Shown here piece after piece: positions 11,401-25,400 of a stretch of 64,000 bases of DNA. This DNA is from Azorinus chamasolen (taxonomy: Eukaryota > Mollusca > Bivalvia > Cardiida > Solecurtidae), in assembly GCA_963576725.1 (NCBI GenBank), contig OY755236.1, positions 70,092,379 through 70,156,378 on the forward strand, given 5' to 3'. The position numbers and the translations under genes are program-made. The notes under the pieces are model-generated. The model saw nothing but the letters and a program-made list of their open reading frames with translations. It was not told the origin of the DNA and did no database searches. Position 1 is the stretch's first letter; every line of letters begins with the position of its first letter.

Positions 11401-14400
11401 CCTTCATAAGTCACTCCTTAAAATGTTCAACCCAATAAGTTGCACATGCATATCAAGATTGAAGTATGTATGTTGAATGGTGACAAAATCATCGCCAATG
11501 TTAAAGTTGGGGCCAAACCAACCATCCAACAGACAGACAGAGCAAAAACAATACCCCCTCCCCTGTGATGGGGTGGGGGTGATAACAAGAGCTGTCCGCT
11601 GACAGCGCGCTCCACTTTCTTTAGTGCTGGATAGTGTAGTGGAAGTCTAAGTCAGAAAGGGCAGATAACTATAGCAAAAATAAGTTTAGGGTTACCTGCC
11701 CTTGTGGAATGGGTCCCCCTTGTAATATTTAATATGCATACCAAATTTGAACCAAATATCTTGGACAGTTTCTGAGACATGGACCTTAACATAAAACTTA
11801 ACCAACAATGAAAAGTCGAAAAAGGGGCATAACTATGGCAAAATTAATTTTAGGGTTACCTACCCTTGTGAAATAGGTTGCCCTTGTGATAGTAAACATA
11901 CATACCAAATATGAACCAAATATCATTGATGGTTTCTGAGAAATGGACTTTAACAAAAAAGTTAACCAACGCCGACGAAAGGGTCATGACAATAGCTCCA
12001 CTTTTTGAAAAAATGGAGCTAAAAAGGGAGATAATTGAAAACCAAGTGACCTAGAGTTATGCTTTACATATGTGACACTTCATCCAATCATAAGCAAAAT
12101 GGGTCAAATACTCAATTGCAATTGTGGCGATTGTCAAGCTGATTGCAAATACTTCACAATAAAATTAGTAGTCAAGTTAAATTCTAAACAAGTGGATATG
12201 TTCGCTATGTGGAAATATTCACGCATTACATGATTCCACGGAAATCGCGAAAGATATCAGCGTAAATATGCCCTTATGTTCGAGAGTTTACTGTAGTACT
12301 AAATGTAAAAGACTTCATGAAGCATAAACTTTAAATGCTTCATATTAAAAACTAGAACATTCTGTCCATAGGACCCCCCCGCCCCCCCCCCCCCCCCCCC
12401 CCCCCAACCTCCAATTTTAGATATTGTGTCTAATCAAGTATATGTTGTAGAGTGAAGAAAATTTTAAAGTCCCATAGATCTGATAATAATGGTTGGAGCA
12501 AAACTTCCCTAATTTATGTACATCTGTACATAAATGTAGATTGAAGTAAATCCTTCTATTGGTGTATGAGGAGTTGGACAAACAAAATGTTTTGGGCGTA
12601 CAAGAGCAAGGCTATATGCCTCCCACCTTGTAGGCAGTATAACACATCACATGTTTGATGCAAATTAAAACAAAGAACTTTGAACTAATACTGTGTAACT
12701 ATATAATTGTCATGACATTTGTCGAGACGTACATCTATATGGTGTGAGAAATCAGTAATTATTTACATCAATGCTAGTATGGTATAATACAACTTTAAAA
12801 GATAAACATGGTAAGGGTGAATTTGTGAATAACTTTGCTAACAGTTTGCATTCAGATTAGTTAGTTTCTTTCTCACCAGGATCTGAACAAAAGGATTGAC
12901 TTTCTAATTTTTCTGTAGAACAGAATCTTGAAGAAAAATCTATGAAAAGAACAATTTTTAAGTCTAGATATTTCACCTGCAAGTTACTCTTAAGGTGCTG
13001 TATGTATTATGGGAACCTGGTTCACTTGACAGAAGTCTTTTTAAATGTACAGTAAAACTTATTTATAACGAACTCTGATAAAGCCAATTTCCACTTATAG
13101 CGAACTAAATTTCGTTCCCTGGCCGATATCTTCATTAATTCTATACAGACTATAATGTTTAGTGTGAAGTTGGTAAGAGCGACTTTTCGCTTATGGCGAA
13201 CTGATTTTCCAGTACCATTATTCACAAAACACTTTAAAATTCCTTCATTAAAGCGAAGTTTCATCTTCCTACTATCTTCAATCTCCTGTGTATTTCGCAC
13301 GATTAACAACATGTCACATAGGTGTCAAAACACATAATAGTGTTGGGGCGAACTGTGAAGCGATCCGTAAACATTATTCTTCACGGTGGTATGGTATAAT
13401 TAAACACTGCAAGCCGCGGGGCATATATGAACTTAAAAGTATGGGATATAGCCAAACATTGTTAAGATATGATGCTCGATTTTTATTTTCAAAATTAATA
13501 CTTGAAGTATTTTGGTTTTGTTATTCCCTCCCTGTTCGCATATTATTTCAGCATTTTCCGCTAAAAATAGAATCTACCGCTGACTCTGATGACGACACAG
13601 ATCTATAAGGAATATTTGCCCCTGCCCACATACGCGGAGTCTTTGTCCGCTATACCCAATTTGCATCGGACCTTGGAGCAACAACCAAATGCTCGTGATA
13701 AATTTTTTTAAACACTGACATTTATGAAACAGTTATTTGGCAAGTGTCAAGCATCAATGTGTGTTCAAAAGCAAATGACCGATTTCTTCCACAAAGAGTA
13801 AGCTGTAAGATGAATGATGTGCATTTTGGGAGTTTGATCGCTACGCATACTTGTCTGAATTACGGTTTAATAAATATTGAACAATCGTGTGTCAAAGTCA
13901 TAATTTATAGCTAACTTCGTACTATCAATATAGCGAATAATGTTTATAGCGAGGTAAATCCTTCAGTCCCTTGGAATTCGCTATAACCGAGTTTTACTGT
14001 ATTGTATTTTGATTTTGACAAAATACATTTACTAAATGGATATCAAAGTGACTCTTGAAAAGTGTAACAAATATGATTTACAGAAATAATTTTCAGCAAA
14101 AATGGTCACATGTATAATGATGATAAAATAGAAAACGCGAAATGTTAGACCAGCTATAACCACTTATGCAGTACACTAATTGACTATAAATTGAAGATCC
14201 ATGTAAAACTGTGTGAAAAAATGACTTTAACAAAGGGTTGCACTCTACAACTTATTAAATCTTCTTGCGCACATTACATTATGATATTCTGCTCACCAGG
14301 TATTGAGGAAATTGACAAAGTCTTCTGAAAATCTCCCATCTGTAGTGGTCAGTTGAGGGGCAGGCCCTTGTACCACTTGGGTGAGCTGGTCAAACACACT

Positions 14401-16446
14401 ATTCCACTTCGGGTATGGGAATCTACCAGTGGCTAACTCCATCTGGGCAAACACAAAAATAACATAAAACAAGAGATGTTTGTAAAACATGTATACCCCC
14501 CCCAGACCCCCTGACCTTTGATCTAGTGACCTCAACTATAGAGGTCATCTAGCGGTCATGACTAATCACCACAGCAACTTTGAAGATCCTAAGCCAAACC
14601 ACTGATCATTTATTGATCTGAAAAGATTTCACATATTAAGGTTATGATGACCTTGACCTTTGATCTAGTGACCTCAACAACTACATGTATAGGGGTCATC
14701 TAGTGGTCACGACCAACTACCACAGCAAGTTTGAAGATCCGGAACCAAACCATTGAGCAGTTATTAATTGGAAACCATTTCATCAGTTAAGGTCATGATG
14801 ACCTTGATCTTTGACCTAGTGACCTCAAAATCAATAGGGGGCCTCTAATTGTCATGACCAACCACAACAGCAAGTTTGAAGATCCTAAGCCAAACCCTTG
14901 AGCAGTTATTGATCGCATTTCACCAGTTAAGGTCATGATGACCTTGACCTTTGACCTAGTGACCTAAAAAATAATAGGGGTTATCTACTGGTCTTGATCG
15001 CAAACCATTTCACCAGTTAAGGTCATGGTGACCTTGACCTTTGACCTAGTGACCTAAAAAACAATATGGCTCATCTAGTTGTCATGACCAACCACCTAAG
15101 CAAATTTGAAGATCCTAAGCCAAACCCTTGAGCAGTTATTGATCAGAAACCATTTTACAAGTTAAGGTCATGGTGACCTTGACCTTTGACCTCAAACACA
15201 ATAGGGGTCATCTCGTTGTCATGACCAACTACCGCAGCAAGTTTGAAGATTCTAAGCCAAACCCTTGAGCAGTTATTGATCGGAAACCATTTGACCAGTT
15301 AAGAGCATGGTGACCTTGACCTTTGACCTAGTGACCTAAAAAACAATAGGGGTCATCTAGTGGTCATTACCAACCACCACAGCAAATTTGAAGATCCTAA
15401 GCCAAACCCTTGAGCAGTTATTGATCAGAAACCATTTTACCAGTTACGGTCATGGTGACCTTGACCTTTGACCTAGTGACCTCAAAATCAATAGGGGTCA
15501 TCCAGTGGTCATGAAAAACTACCACAGCAAGTTTGAAGATTCTAAGCTAAACCCTTGAGCAGTTATTGATCGGAAACCATTTAACCATTTAAGGTCATGG
15601 TGACCTTGATCTTTGACCTAGTGACCTCAAAATAAATAGGGGTCATCTAGTGGTCATGACCAACCACCACAGCAAGTTGAAGATCTCAAGCCAAATCCTT
15701 GAGCAGTTATTGATCGGAAACTATTTCACCATTTTAGGTCATGGTGACCTTGACCTTTGACCTAGTGACCTCAAAGGGGTCATCTACTTGTCATGACCAA
15801 CCACCACAGCAAGTTTGAAGATTCTAGGCCAAGTCGTTTATTAGTTATCGTTCGGAAACCATCGATCTACCGACCGACCGACATGTGCAAAGCAATATAC
15901 CCCCATTTTTTCAAAAGGGGGGTATAATTAAGAGAACAGCACACCTTTATAAATGAGTTTACATCAGATGAAATGGGTCTTTTAACAACTATGGATTTGT
16001 CTCCCTTGCTGATCAAGTCAAGCAATGTCTAAAATACAAAGTATTAAATCTTGTTATTGCATCAAGCAATGTCTAATGCAAAGTATTAAATCTTGTTATT
16101 GCATCATTTTAACCCCCCCCCCCCCCCCCCCCCCCCACACACACACACTCTTTTTCACGACTTCGAAGAGTTGACCCAGATCAGACTGCTCCAGATAGCC
16201 GTCTGATCAGGCTCTGGTCTGTTTGCATATGGAATTACATAGATCTAATTCTACAGTTTCTGGCAAGGTAAAAAATTGCTGTGTTCATGATCCATTATAA
16301 AATTCCATTCGAGTTGTCATTATTTCTTACATGAATATTGAACAGGTAAAGGTGTAATCAAGAATTGCTCCATTACTTATAGGGCTTGTTGCAAAAGCAA
16401 AAGAAATACAAGCTACAATTGCTTTTTGATACAAAAACTGATTGAT

Positions 16447-16486
<40 letters not shown>

Positions 16487-19400
16487 ATGAAAATCTAACC
16501 AAAGCTTTTGGAGAAACTTCGCGGACAAATTAAAATCAGACGGAAGAAGGATGGACGCCACACACAAAAACAAAATGTCTCCCCAGTATACTAGGGGGAG
16601 ACATAATTAAGAAATCTGAAGAGGTTCATTGCATAGATTTCTCTCATAAAAACACCTGTGTCATTCAAAATGCTTACCAAAGTTATTCCTAAACTCCAAA
16701 TATCTGAGCGGACATCATACCCTTTTGAAGAGGCTCTTGGGTCTATACGTTCAGGCTGAAAGAAGAAAGGATTCCAATATGTACACTGTGAGTAGATACT
16801 GATTTAATCCTTTCATAAGACCAAAAGATTGTACCATTCCTTGAATTATTGACAAACTGAATTTTACTAGCATTTTAAGGAATGACAAGATAACCTATCA
16901 TAGTATGAAACTTTTTAAACAGTATCTCCTAGCATGAAGACAGAATGTCATTGTTAACAGTGTAAATGAAGGCTGCAATGATTTGCTGATCTCTTTAACA
17001 TTTGTATGCATCATTCAAGACAGATATTTTGGAAGAGATAGCTCACCGCCATGTAGGGTCTGCATCCAGCATCCCTGCTTTTGGCGATGGAGTCTACCAG
17101 TTGGCCACTGATACCGAAATCACAGAGCTTTATATTGCCTTTTCTGTCCAACAGTATATTGGACGGTTTCACATCTGAAAACAGCCATGTGAAAAAAAAA
17201 TCAAGAATAAAAAAAGAAGAAAAGAAAATTGCTTAAAATCATAATTCTAACACTTTTCAACCTTTAACTAGAAAAAAAAGAAAACAACAAGAGGGCCAGA
17301 ATGGCCCTGACATCGCTCACCAGACAATAAGAGGAGAAGATTTTCAAAGTTTTCACTATATGTTTCTATTGAAAACTTAACACCCCAGGGGCGGTGCCAA
17401 TTTTGACCCCAGGGACACAATTTATATAACTTTTGTAGAGGACCTGAACATGATGCTAAAAGAATGTAGTGAAAGAATGGATAGAGCATTAGACCACTGG
17501 AACTTGTATTCTTGGGATGCTAGAGGCGGATTCTCCCACCACTAATGACCTATGCAAACAGTTTGGATCCAGATCAGGCCCCACATAATGTGGGGCCTGA
17601 TCTGATATCCAAATTGTTTGTAAATGAGACTGAACTTCTGTGTGTAGTGGGATTCTCCCGCCACTAATGACCTATGCAAACAGTTTGGATCCAGATCAGG
17701 GCCAACATAATGTGGTGCCTGATCTGATATCCAAACTGATTGTCAATGAGACTGAACTTCTGAAAAACTTAGAAAGAAAGTGTGTAGTGGGATTCTCCCA
17801 CCACTAATGACCTATGCAAACAGTTTGGATCCAGATCAGGGCCAACATAATGTGGTGCCTGATCTGATATCCGAACTGTTTGTCAATGAGACTGAACTTC
17901 TGAAAAACTCAGAAAGAAAGTGTGTAGTTAGGATAACTTGTGAATATGCTGCAGACAACAATTTAGCAGATGACAAAATTACCCAGCATGCAAAGAGTTA
18001 AGCTGAAATTCACAACAGATATGCTCTATATTGATAGCTGGTAGCTTAATGCAGGGCATAGGTATGAAAAAAAGCTTTAAGAGTATTCTGCATTTTGAGA
18101 ATTATCCACAGTTTTCTCAATCTTAGATGAGTGTGCGTTATTTGTCTAAACACAATTTCTACTCTGCCGATCAGGCTAAGGGTGATTATATAAGAAATCC
18201 AACTGACTGGTCTCAGCTAAGAGTGATATTAAGGAGAAACCTTTAGAATGTAATTTCTGGTGTAAAGAAGTATATACACACAGGGCAGGGCCAATTTTAA
18301 CCCCAGAACTATGATACTTATAAAACTCATAAAGTTATGCTAAGTAAATCTATACACCAAATATCTAAGCTCTGGGACATGTAGTTTCTGACAAGAATAT
18401 TTTTAAAGTTTTTCCTATGCATAACTGGTGATCCCATAGGCTGTTTACGCAGTCAGCTATTAAAAACTGGAACTCCCTGGGGTGGGACCAATTTTGACCC
18501 TAGGGGCATAATTTATATAACTTTTGTAGAAGTCCTGAAGTTGAAGCTATGTGCCAAATATGAAAGCTGAGGACCTTCTAGTTTTAGAGGAGATGATGTT
18601 CAAAGTTTTCACTATATGTTTCTATTGAAAACTGAAAACCCCTGGGGCAGGGCCAATTTTGACCCCAGGGGTATAATTTATAAAACTTTTGTAGAGGACC
18701 TACATATGATGCTATGTGCCAAAGATGAAAGCTGAGACCCCTGTAGATTCAGAGGAGAAGAACTTTAAAGGTTCAAATTGTTGACGACGAACGACGCACG
18801 ACGACGGACATCAGGCAATCACAAAAGCTCACCCTGAGCACTTTGTGCTCTGGTGAGCTAAAAACCATACCCTATTAATTGTAGCGATTATAATATTTGC
18901 AGACATTCTTACTTTAATAATGTTGGAACAAAATTATACAACTGTATAGTGCCACTGTATTATAAATATCTCAATTAACACAAAGGATACTTAATTGTTG
19001 GCGAAATTGCCATCTGCTTAACCCTTTCCCTACTCTAAGTTTATTCCAACTTTCAATACCTACTGGATATTCATGGACTAAATAGTTATAATGAAAGGTG
19101 GAACACTGTAGCCATTTTAGAAAGTAAAGAAACAGATTTGTCAAATTCCAGACCTTGATCAGACAGGTCCTATAGGAGCCGTCTGACCTGGGTATACTCT
19201 GTTTGCAAATGCGTGAGAATGAGTTTATAAGGGTTAAGTTTCTGTGTTAGTTTCCTTTAACCATTTACCCCATGAATATTTATGTAAGAAATAATTATAT
19301 CATGAATATTAATTAGACTAATATTTAAAATGGATAATGAACACAAAATAGGGCACTGTTGAAACTGAAGAAAATAGCTATATTATTCCATAAGCAAACA

Positions 19401-22400
19401 GAGAAGACCCTGTAGGAGCCATCTGATCTGGGTCTACTCTGTTTGCAAAGGCATAGAAAGGTAAATTTATGAAATAAAAGATTAAAATTATTTCAAGTTA
19501 CTGTACTCTACAAGTTACTCTGCTTGTCACCTTGATCTAGGTGTTTGCAAAACTCATAAATAATTTACTGCAAATATGCAAAGAGTAAACATTACACATT
19601 TTTTAAACTACTTGCGAATATACAATGGATATTATTATGGATTGGATTGAATACCAAAATTGGTACTCAAGTACTCAGTCAGTCTTCCAACTGAGTACTC
19701 CGAAACTGTAATTATGTTGTAGACTAAACTGTTTGCAAACTGAATGCCCTATGCAATGGTGGTCTACATTTTTGTCGGTATAAACTGTTGTGTTGTCCTT
19801 TAACTATGTTTTTATCCCTTTACTCCATGAATAATAATTTCAATTAATAATCACATCATGAACATGTATAAGCTTATCTATTTTTATAACATTTGGGCAC
19901 AGTAATGTTTGGCCAGGTCAGACACTGTAGAATTAGATCAGCCAACATAGCAGTTCCTGATAAGACAGTGTCCTGCAGGAGCTGTTTGAAAGAATCTTAG
20001 AGAAACATTCCTGGATTATTTCTGTTCACAGTTCAGGAAATGTCCTTTAACCCTTTACCTAATGAATATTCATGTAAGAAATAATAACATCATGGATATT
20101 TAATGGTTGAATTTTTATAATGGTATATGAACACAGATTTGTTTTTACTTTGACAGAAACTGTAGAATCAGATCTATATACATGTAATTCTATATGCAAT
20201 CAAAGCAGACCCTGATTAGATGGCTCCTATAGGAGCCATCTGATCTGAGTGAACTCTGTTTGCATAAGATGAAAAGGTGTCTCTATTAATAAAAGGAATA
20301 AAGAAAATAGAGACACACAATGCAAACTGCATGTTGGAGACAGCAATGACTTGTGTCAGGTCAGCTAAAAAGTATTTTCTATAACATTGTGGGACACATA
20401 TTTCAAGGACATACATCAGATTCTGTTAATATGCAGAGTGCATAACATTGATAAATAGATATCAATGAGCAGAGACTCACCTCTGTGTATAATTTTCAAC
20501 TTCTCTTTCAAATAATTTAAAGCTTTTACTGTCTGAAAAGAGAAAGAAAAAAATTCTTCCTTGTGTGAATACGATATCAAATCATCATAACATGAGCACT
20601 TGCACTTCTCAACAGAAAGGTCAGTGCAAATATTCTTAAATATCAAATAAACAGCTCTGACTTAATTCCAATATATATTTTAGAGTTTTGAAAATGTTTA
20701 TTTAATGTCTTCAGTAATACTGCGAACAGTGTAAGTATACAAACAGGATAAACATATTTACATGCATGTACCAAGAGTGACGTATTGGCATATATAATTA
20801 GCAGTATTCATTTGTCTTTATTCATTCCAAAAAGTAGAGTGATCTGAACAAATTGCCACCCATGATATGTGTTGTCAATGGAAACAAAACTTAAATGTCC
20901 ATTCATAAACAGTGTGCAAAACTATGGACCATTAGAAGATATCTGGTAATGATGTGAAAAAGTAAATATAAATTACGTTTAAAATTAATAATTTTGAGAC
21001 ATTGTTTACTGTTTTTTTTTTTTTTTTATAAACTGTAAATGCAATATATTCATAATGAATGAATAAAAAATATTAGAAGTATTCATTGGAATAATGAGTT
21101 TAATAAGAAGTTATCTACAAGGATCTACCTTGTACTAGTTTTTCTAATCAACTACATATTTCCTTCAAGGTGCCTGTATAGGAAATGCACATCCAGTTCA
21201 GTAACGTAATAGTTTCAATTTCTCACTTATCTGTACATATTATATTAATATAAAGCAACTTGAAATTTTAATTATTATGTTTCGTTTATAGAATATAAAA
21301 CCAAGAGTGTTACTTACTGCTACTGTAATTTTTCCTAAAATATCTTCTGGTATAGATGACTTCAAGTGACCATAAATAAATTTATAAAATTTGTCTAGGG
21401 AGATATCCATCAGCTCCATGCAAATCCAGCAGTCTCCCTGGAGAAAGAATATACAGAAGGATTACACAGTTGTAGTTAAGAGACATATTAATCTAATTCT
21501 CTTATTCTCCAGTCAAACCTATCCTGTTGGTACCCATGAGAATCACCTTGGAGAGGTCACTTTAATGAGAACTAACAAGATTTATAAATATAAAATACAA
21601 AAAACCCTTTTACCTGGATTTCTTTAACTCTTTACTCCATAGACATGACTTATATTGCCTTTGTAAACTGAGTAGACCGAGATAAGACAGCCCTGATCCT
21701 GTTCTGTTTGCTTATGGAATTTTGTAGTTTGCATTTGTACAGTTTCTGCCATGGTCATTAATTCCCTTTTCTATAAAAAATCATCTAAATCAAATGATAT
21801 TCAAAATGACATTATTTCTTTACATTAATATCTATGAAGTAAAGGATTAATACTCCTCCTGCCAAGAGCTCTAATTAAAGTCTCTGAAGTCATTGTGAAC
21901 AATACATGCCAACCTTTGAACAACTGTCATAAATGAAGTAAATAGAGGAAACAGTTTATGCTGTGAAGTTCCAATTTGTGTAACTCAAGTAATATATCTA
22001 CATGTAATTCAAAAGGAACAATCATTGAGGAAAAAAAAGACACTTAACAAACTGAGATTATCTGTGTAGGAGGTTTTAGTGGGACTACAAACAGGAACAT
22101 AATTATATATATATGTATATAAACTAAGGAATGTAAATTTTGAAAACTTATTTGAAAGCAAAAGAAAATATTTTGGCTCATCTGAACTTCATTATCATTT
22201 CTTGTCATCACCAAAACTTGAAAAGTGTAGAACTTGTGTTGTGTATAAAATAAATGCAGAAAAATCTGTTGAACTGGTTTGCTCCACAAAGAAATTCAAG
22301 AAGGCCATCAGCCAGCCATTTTGAATCCTTTTAGGAGAACAACAGCTGATATATTCTGCCTGTGTAACTACATACAAGGTTTGGTAATGTTTGGGCAAAC

Positions 22401-25400
22401 AGTTCTCATGCTATTGAGGAGAATACCAAATGGGAAATTTTGAAAATCAAAGGGCAACAACTCCCAATGGAATAATTTAATAACACTTGTTATTGAACTA
22501 CATAAAGATATTGTGTCTGTGCAACTACTGACCAAGTTTAGTAATGACTGGTCAAAGGCTTATGCAATTGAGGTGACAAAATCAATTTTGGGAAAATTTG
22601 ACAAAAGGCCCAAACTCCTGTCTAAATATACCTGGTTATCAACCTTGGTTGAGATATTGTGCCTAAGCAGCTACTAACCAGGTTAAGTAACTAGAATTAT
22701 CACTAAAGGTGATGAATACGATAGCTTTGATTGCAAAACCAAGTTTGTGACACAAACTACCCATTATAACAGGACCAAAACACAAAATTACTCAAAGTTC
22801 AAGGGAAGATAATTCTGTAATGCCTGCAACTAAACATATGAAAACTGCATCTTGCATATCTGCTATTCTTGGCTATTAAGTATGGCAAGTATCAATTCAA
22901 TAACTTTTAAACTGAAGGAGGAGTTTGCGACATCATCTCCCCATGTCTCATGCCAAAAGGGAGATTATTCTGCAATGCTCAGTGCTAAGCACATGAAAAC
23001 TGTGTCTTGCACATGTACCATTCATGGTTATTATGTATACTAAATATAACTTCAATGACTTTAAAATTGAAGGAGGAGTTCACTCACCAACTACCCCATG
23101 GTTTATGCCAAAATGACAAAAAAATCTCTAAGTTGAAGGGGTGATAATTCTGCAATGCCCAGGCCCCGCTTTCACAATCGATCTCAAACTCGACTCATGC
23201 TCAAAAAGTGAGATTTTGCTCAAACTCGGTCTCCTGAGATGAGAATGTTCTCATGTCGGCTTTCACTAACAAATTTGAGCAAAGTCTCATCTCAATAATT
23301 GAGATTTTGCTCAAAAATCTTGAGTCAGCATAGTAGTTGTCTCAAATCCAAACTGGCGATAATCAGAAGATTTGTCGTCCGAAGGCAAAGGAGGGGTCGT
23401 CGGTAAATTCGCCGACGATTCGACATATCATCATTTGTAGAACTTGTCCGATGACGAGTTACCGGCTCGGTATAGATTCTCCTATGATTCTATACTGTTT
23501 TTTCTCTGTTTCGAGCCGCTTCATACAGTTTCCGAGTGGAAAACGGGAGAGAGAATCCAGCATGAGTTCTACAAACCCAGCCGTAAGTTGTTACTAATGT
23601 AATTAAAACTGTATCCAATGTCAAGGTTGAAATCTATTTTTGTCGATAAAGTGGTGCAATGGGTGATGTCCCCTTATTTATTTTGACCCAGTTGGAAGCG
23701 CAGGAAATTATGGTTGTATATTTTCATTTTTGCGTGTATTTATTCTCTATAGGCATCCGCATTATAGAGGATATATTATTTTTTATATCCTCTGTTACAG
23801 TCCCCATATAGGCTTGCAAGAAATGTAGCGAAAATAGCGGAGGACATTGATCATTATGTTTACATCGTAATCGTATCGTGCATGTTTCGTACCTATGAGT
23901 TTACCGTCATTCTACAATACTTGCTTTTTATTTACACACGATAAATCGGCAAATATCAGATCAACCAATGGCCATGTTTACCAGCGTTTATTATGCTCTT
24001 GAATGTAAGAATGTCATTAATAATTATCATTTTTTGCTCATAACTTTGTACATTGCTCCTGGGTCTTGATTAGCATTCATAATGTCATTATTTTTTACAG
24101 GAATATTGATGGACTAAAGGGTTAATAAATTAATACACTAATGCTGTATTTATGAGACACATTACATTCCATTCACTTCATTTGTTACATTATCCCTCAC
24201 CACCTATCAACCTGCAACATTTGTTCATAAATATAGGAAGTGTCACTTGTCCAGGTAGTCAGCTTATTTGTAGAATTATTTGCACAATTTTTGTGTCACC
24301 TGCCGAGAGACAGTGTGTCTAATAGGGATAACTTTTCTATCATCTATCTGTCTGTCTGTCACATGTTGCCTCATAGACAGGTGGCATGTGTGTTCCGTGA
24401 ACACCACTTGTTGTAATGGACACAAATGTATGATGTGTTTTGGTTTTGGCAGAAACTGGAATAAGAGTTATACAAGACCTATGCTAAAACATGTTATCAT
24501 AGGTATTTGATTTATATAATTCTATAAGGAAACAGAGTAGAACCTGATCAAAATGCTACTTTACAGTCATTTTATCTGAGCTAGCATACACTGTCAGGTC
24601 TCACTTTATCAGGTAAATTGCTGAACAAATTTTTATTTAAAATCAATGTAGACTCAGCTAGTAGAAGTAAAATACACCTAAGTCAAATATTATATTTGTG
24701 TATTTATTTATATGTAATTTGTATAAAATTTTCCATTATTCTGTAGATTTTGTGTAATTATTACAGGGTTTCCAAATGTAGTGGGTACAATTGACTGCAC
24801 CTGGCATGTACAGATACAGTCACCAAGTAAAGATGAAGTGGATTGTGTAAACTGCAAAGGGTTTCATCCACTCAATGTACAGGTAATAATATTAAAATGT
24901 CTAAATGGTTTGTAATATATTGTTATACAGTTACTAATTTATATTTTACACATTGTAAATCTTTCAAAACTGTTTTGTCTACAGTACAAATTTTGAAAAT
25001 GGTATGGTTTCATGCATACAGTTTCCAGTTTGTGAATAAATATATATGTACTGTTAGGAACAGTAAGATTAACCATTTCTTTCTTTAACCCTTTGCTCCA
25101 TGCATATTCATGTAAGAACTAATGACATCATAGATAGATAGAGATAGATTGGTTTATTTCAATATTGAGCAACAACACATACATATTTTGAAATTATGAA
25201 GAGGTTAAAATATGGCCTAGGTATGCCTTCTGGCCATAATGGCACACCTGGTGCCATAATAGCCTGAGGGCTATTGTGACACCAGGTGTGCCATTATGGC
25301 CAGAAGGCACAGTGCACACATGCCATATTTTGACCTTTTTATTGAATACCTTAAACATTTTGCTAGATAGATTTATATGCCACCTATTCATTTCAACACA

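Larger units (their letters stand above)
17288..18864 (+). mobile_element. Hairpin-ended element H4, interrupted by a hairpin trimer
   Basis: Starts CAAGAGGGCCAGAATGGCCC (GGGCCA/TGGCCC stem) then GACATCGCTCACC. Ends (ACGACG)n-like, CACAAAAGCTCACC and a GAGCAC/GTGCTC stem, then GGTGAGCTAAAAA. Internal units share CAATTTTGACCCCAGGG. The section 17466-18240 is foreign (see next entries). Intron 7, about 110 bp from exon 8. Confidence 0.6.

Noticed and set aside
12367..12405. C and G runs (also 16110, 16449, 46805) as regulatory quadruplexes
   Set aside because: Probably microsatellites at element boundaries, prone to sequencing length error; no functional context.
13155..13608. Coding frames in the 950-bp TA element
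   Set aside because: No conserved pogo/Tigger transposase or CENP-B motif could be found; likely non-coding remnant.
16373..16573. Open frame with a poly-glycine run
   Set aside because: The glycines come from the 38-bp C run; the frame sits in a repeat end.
24767..24882. Exon of the domesticated host gene HARBI1
   Set aside because: It lies between Harbinger terminal repeats, and downstream parts have in-frame stops.
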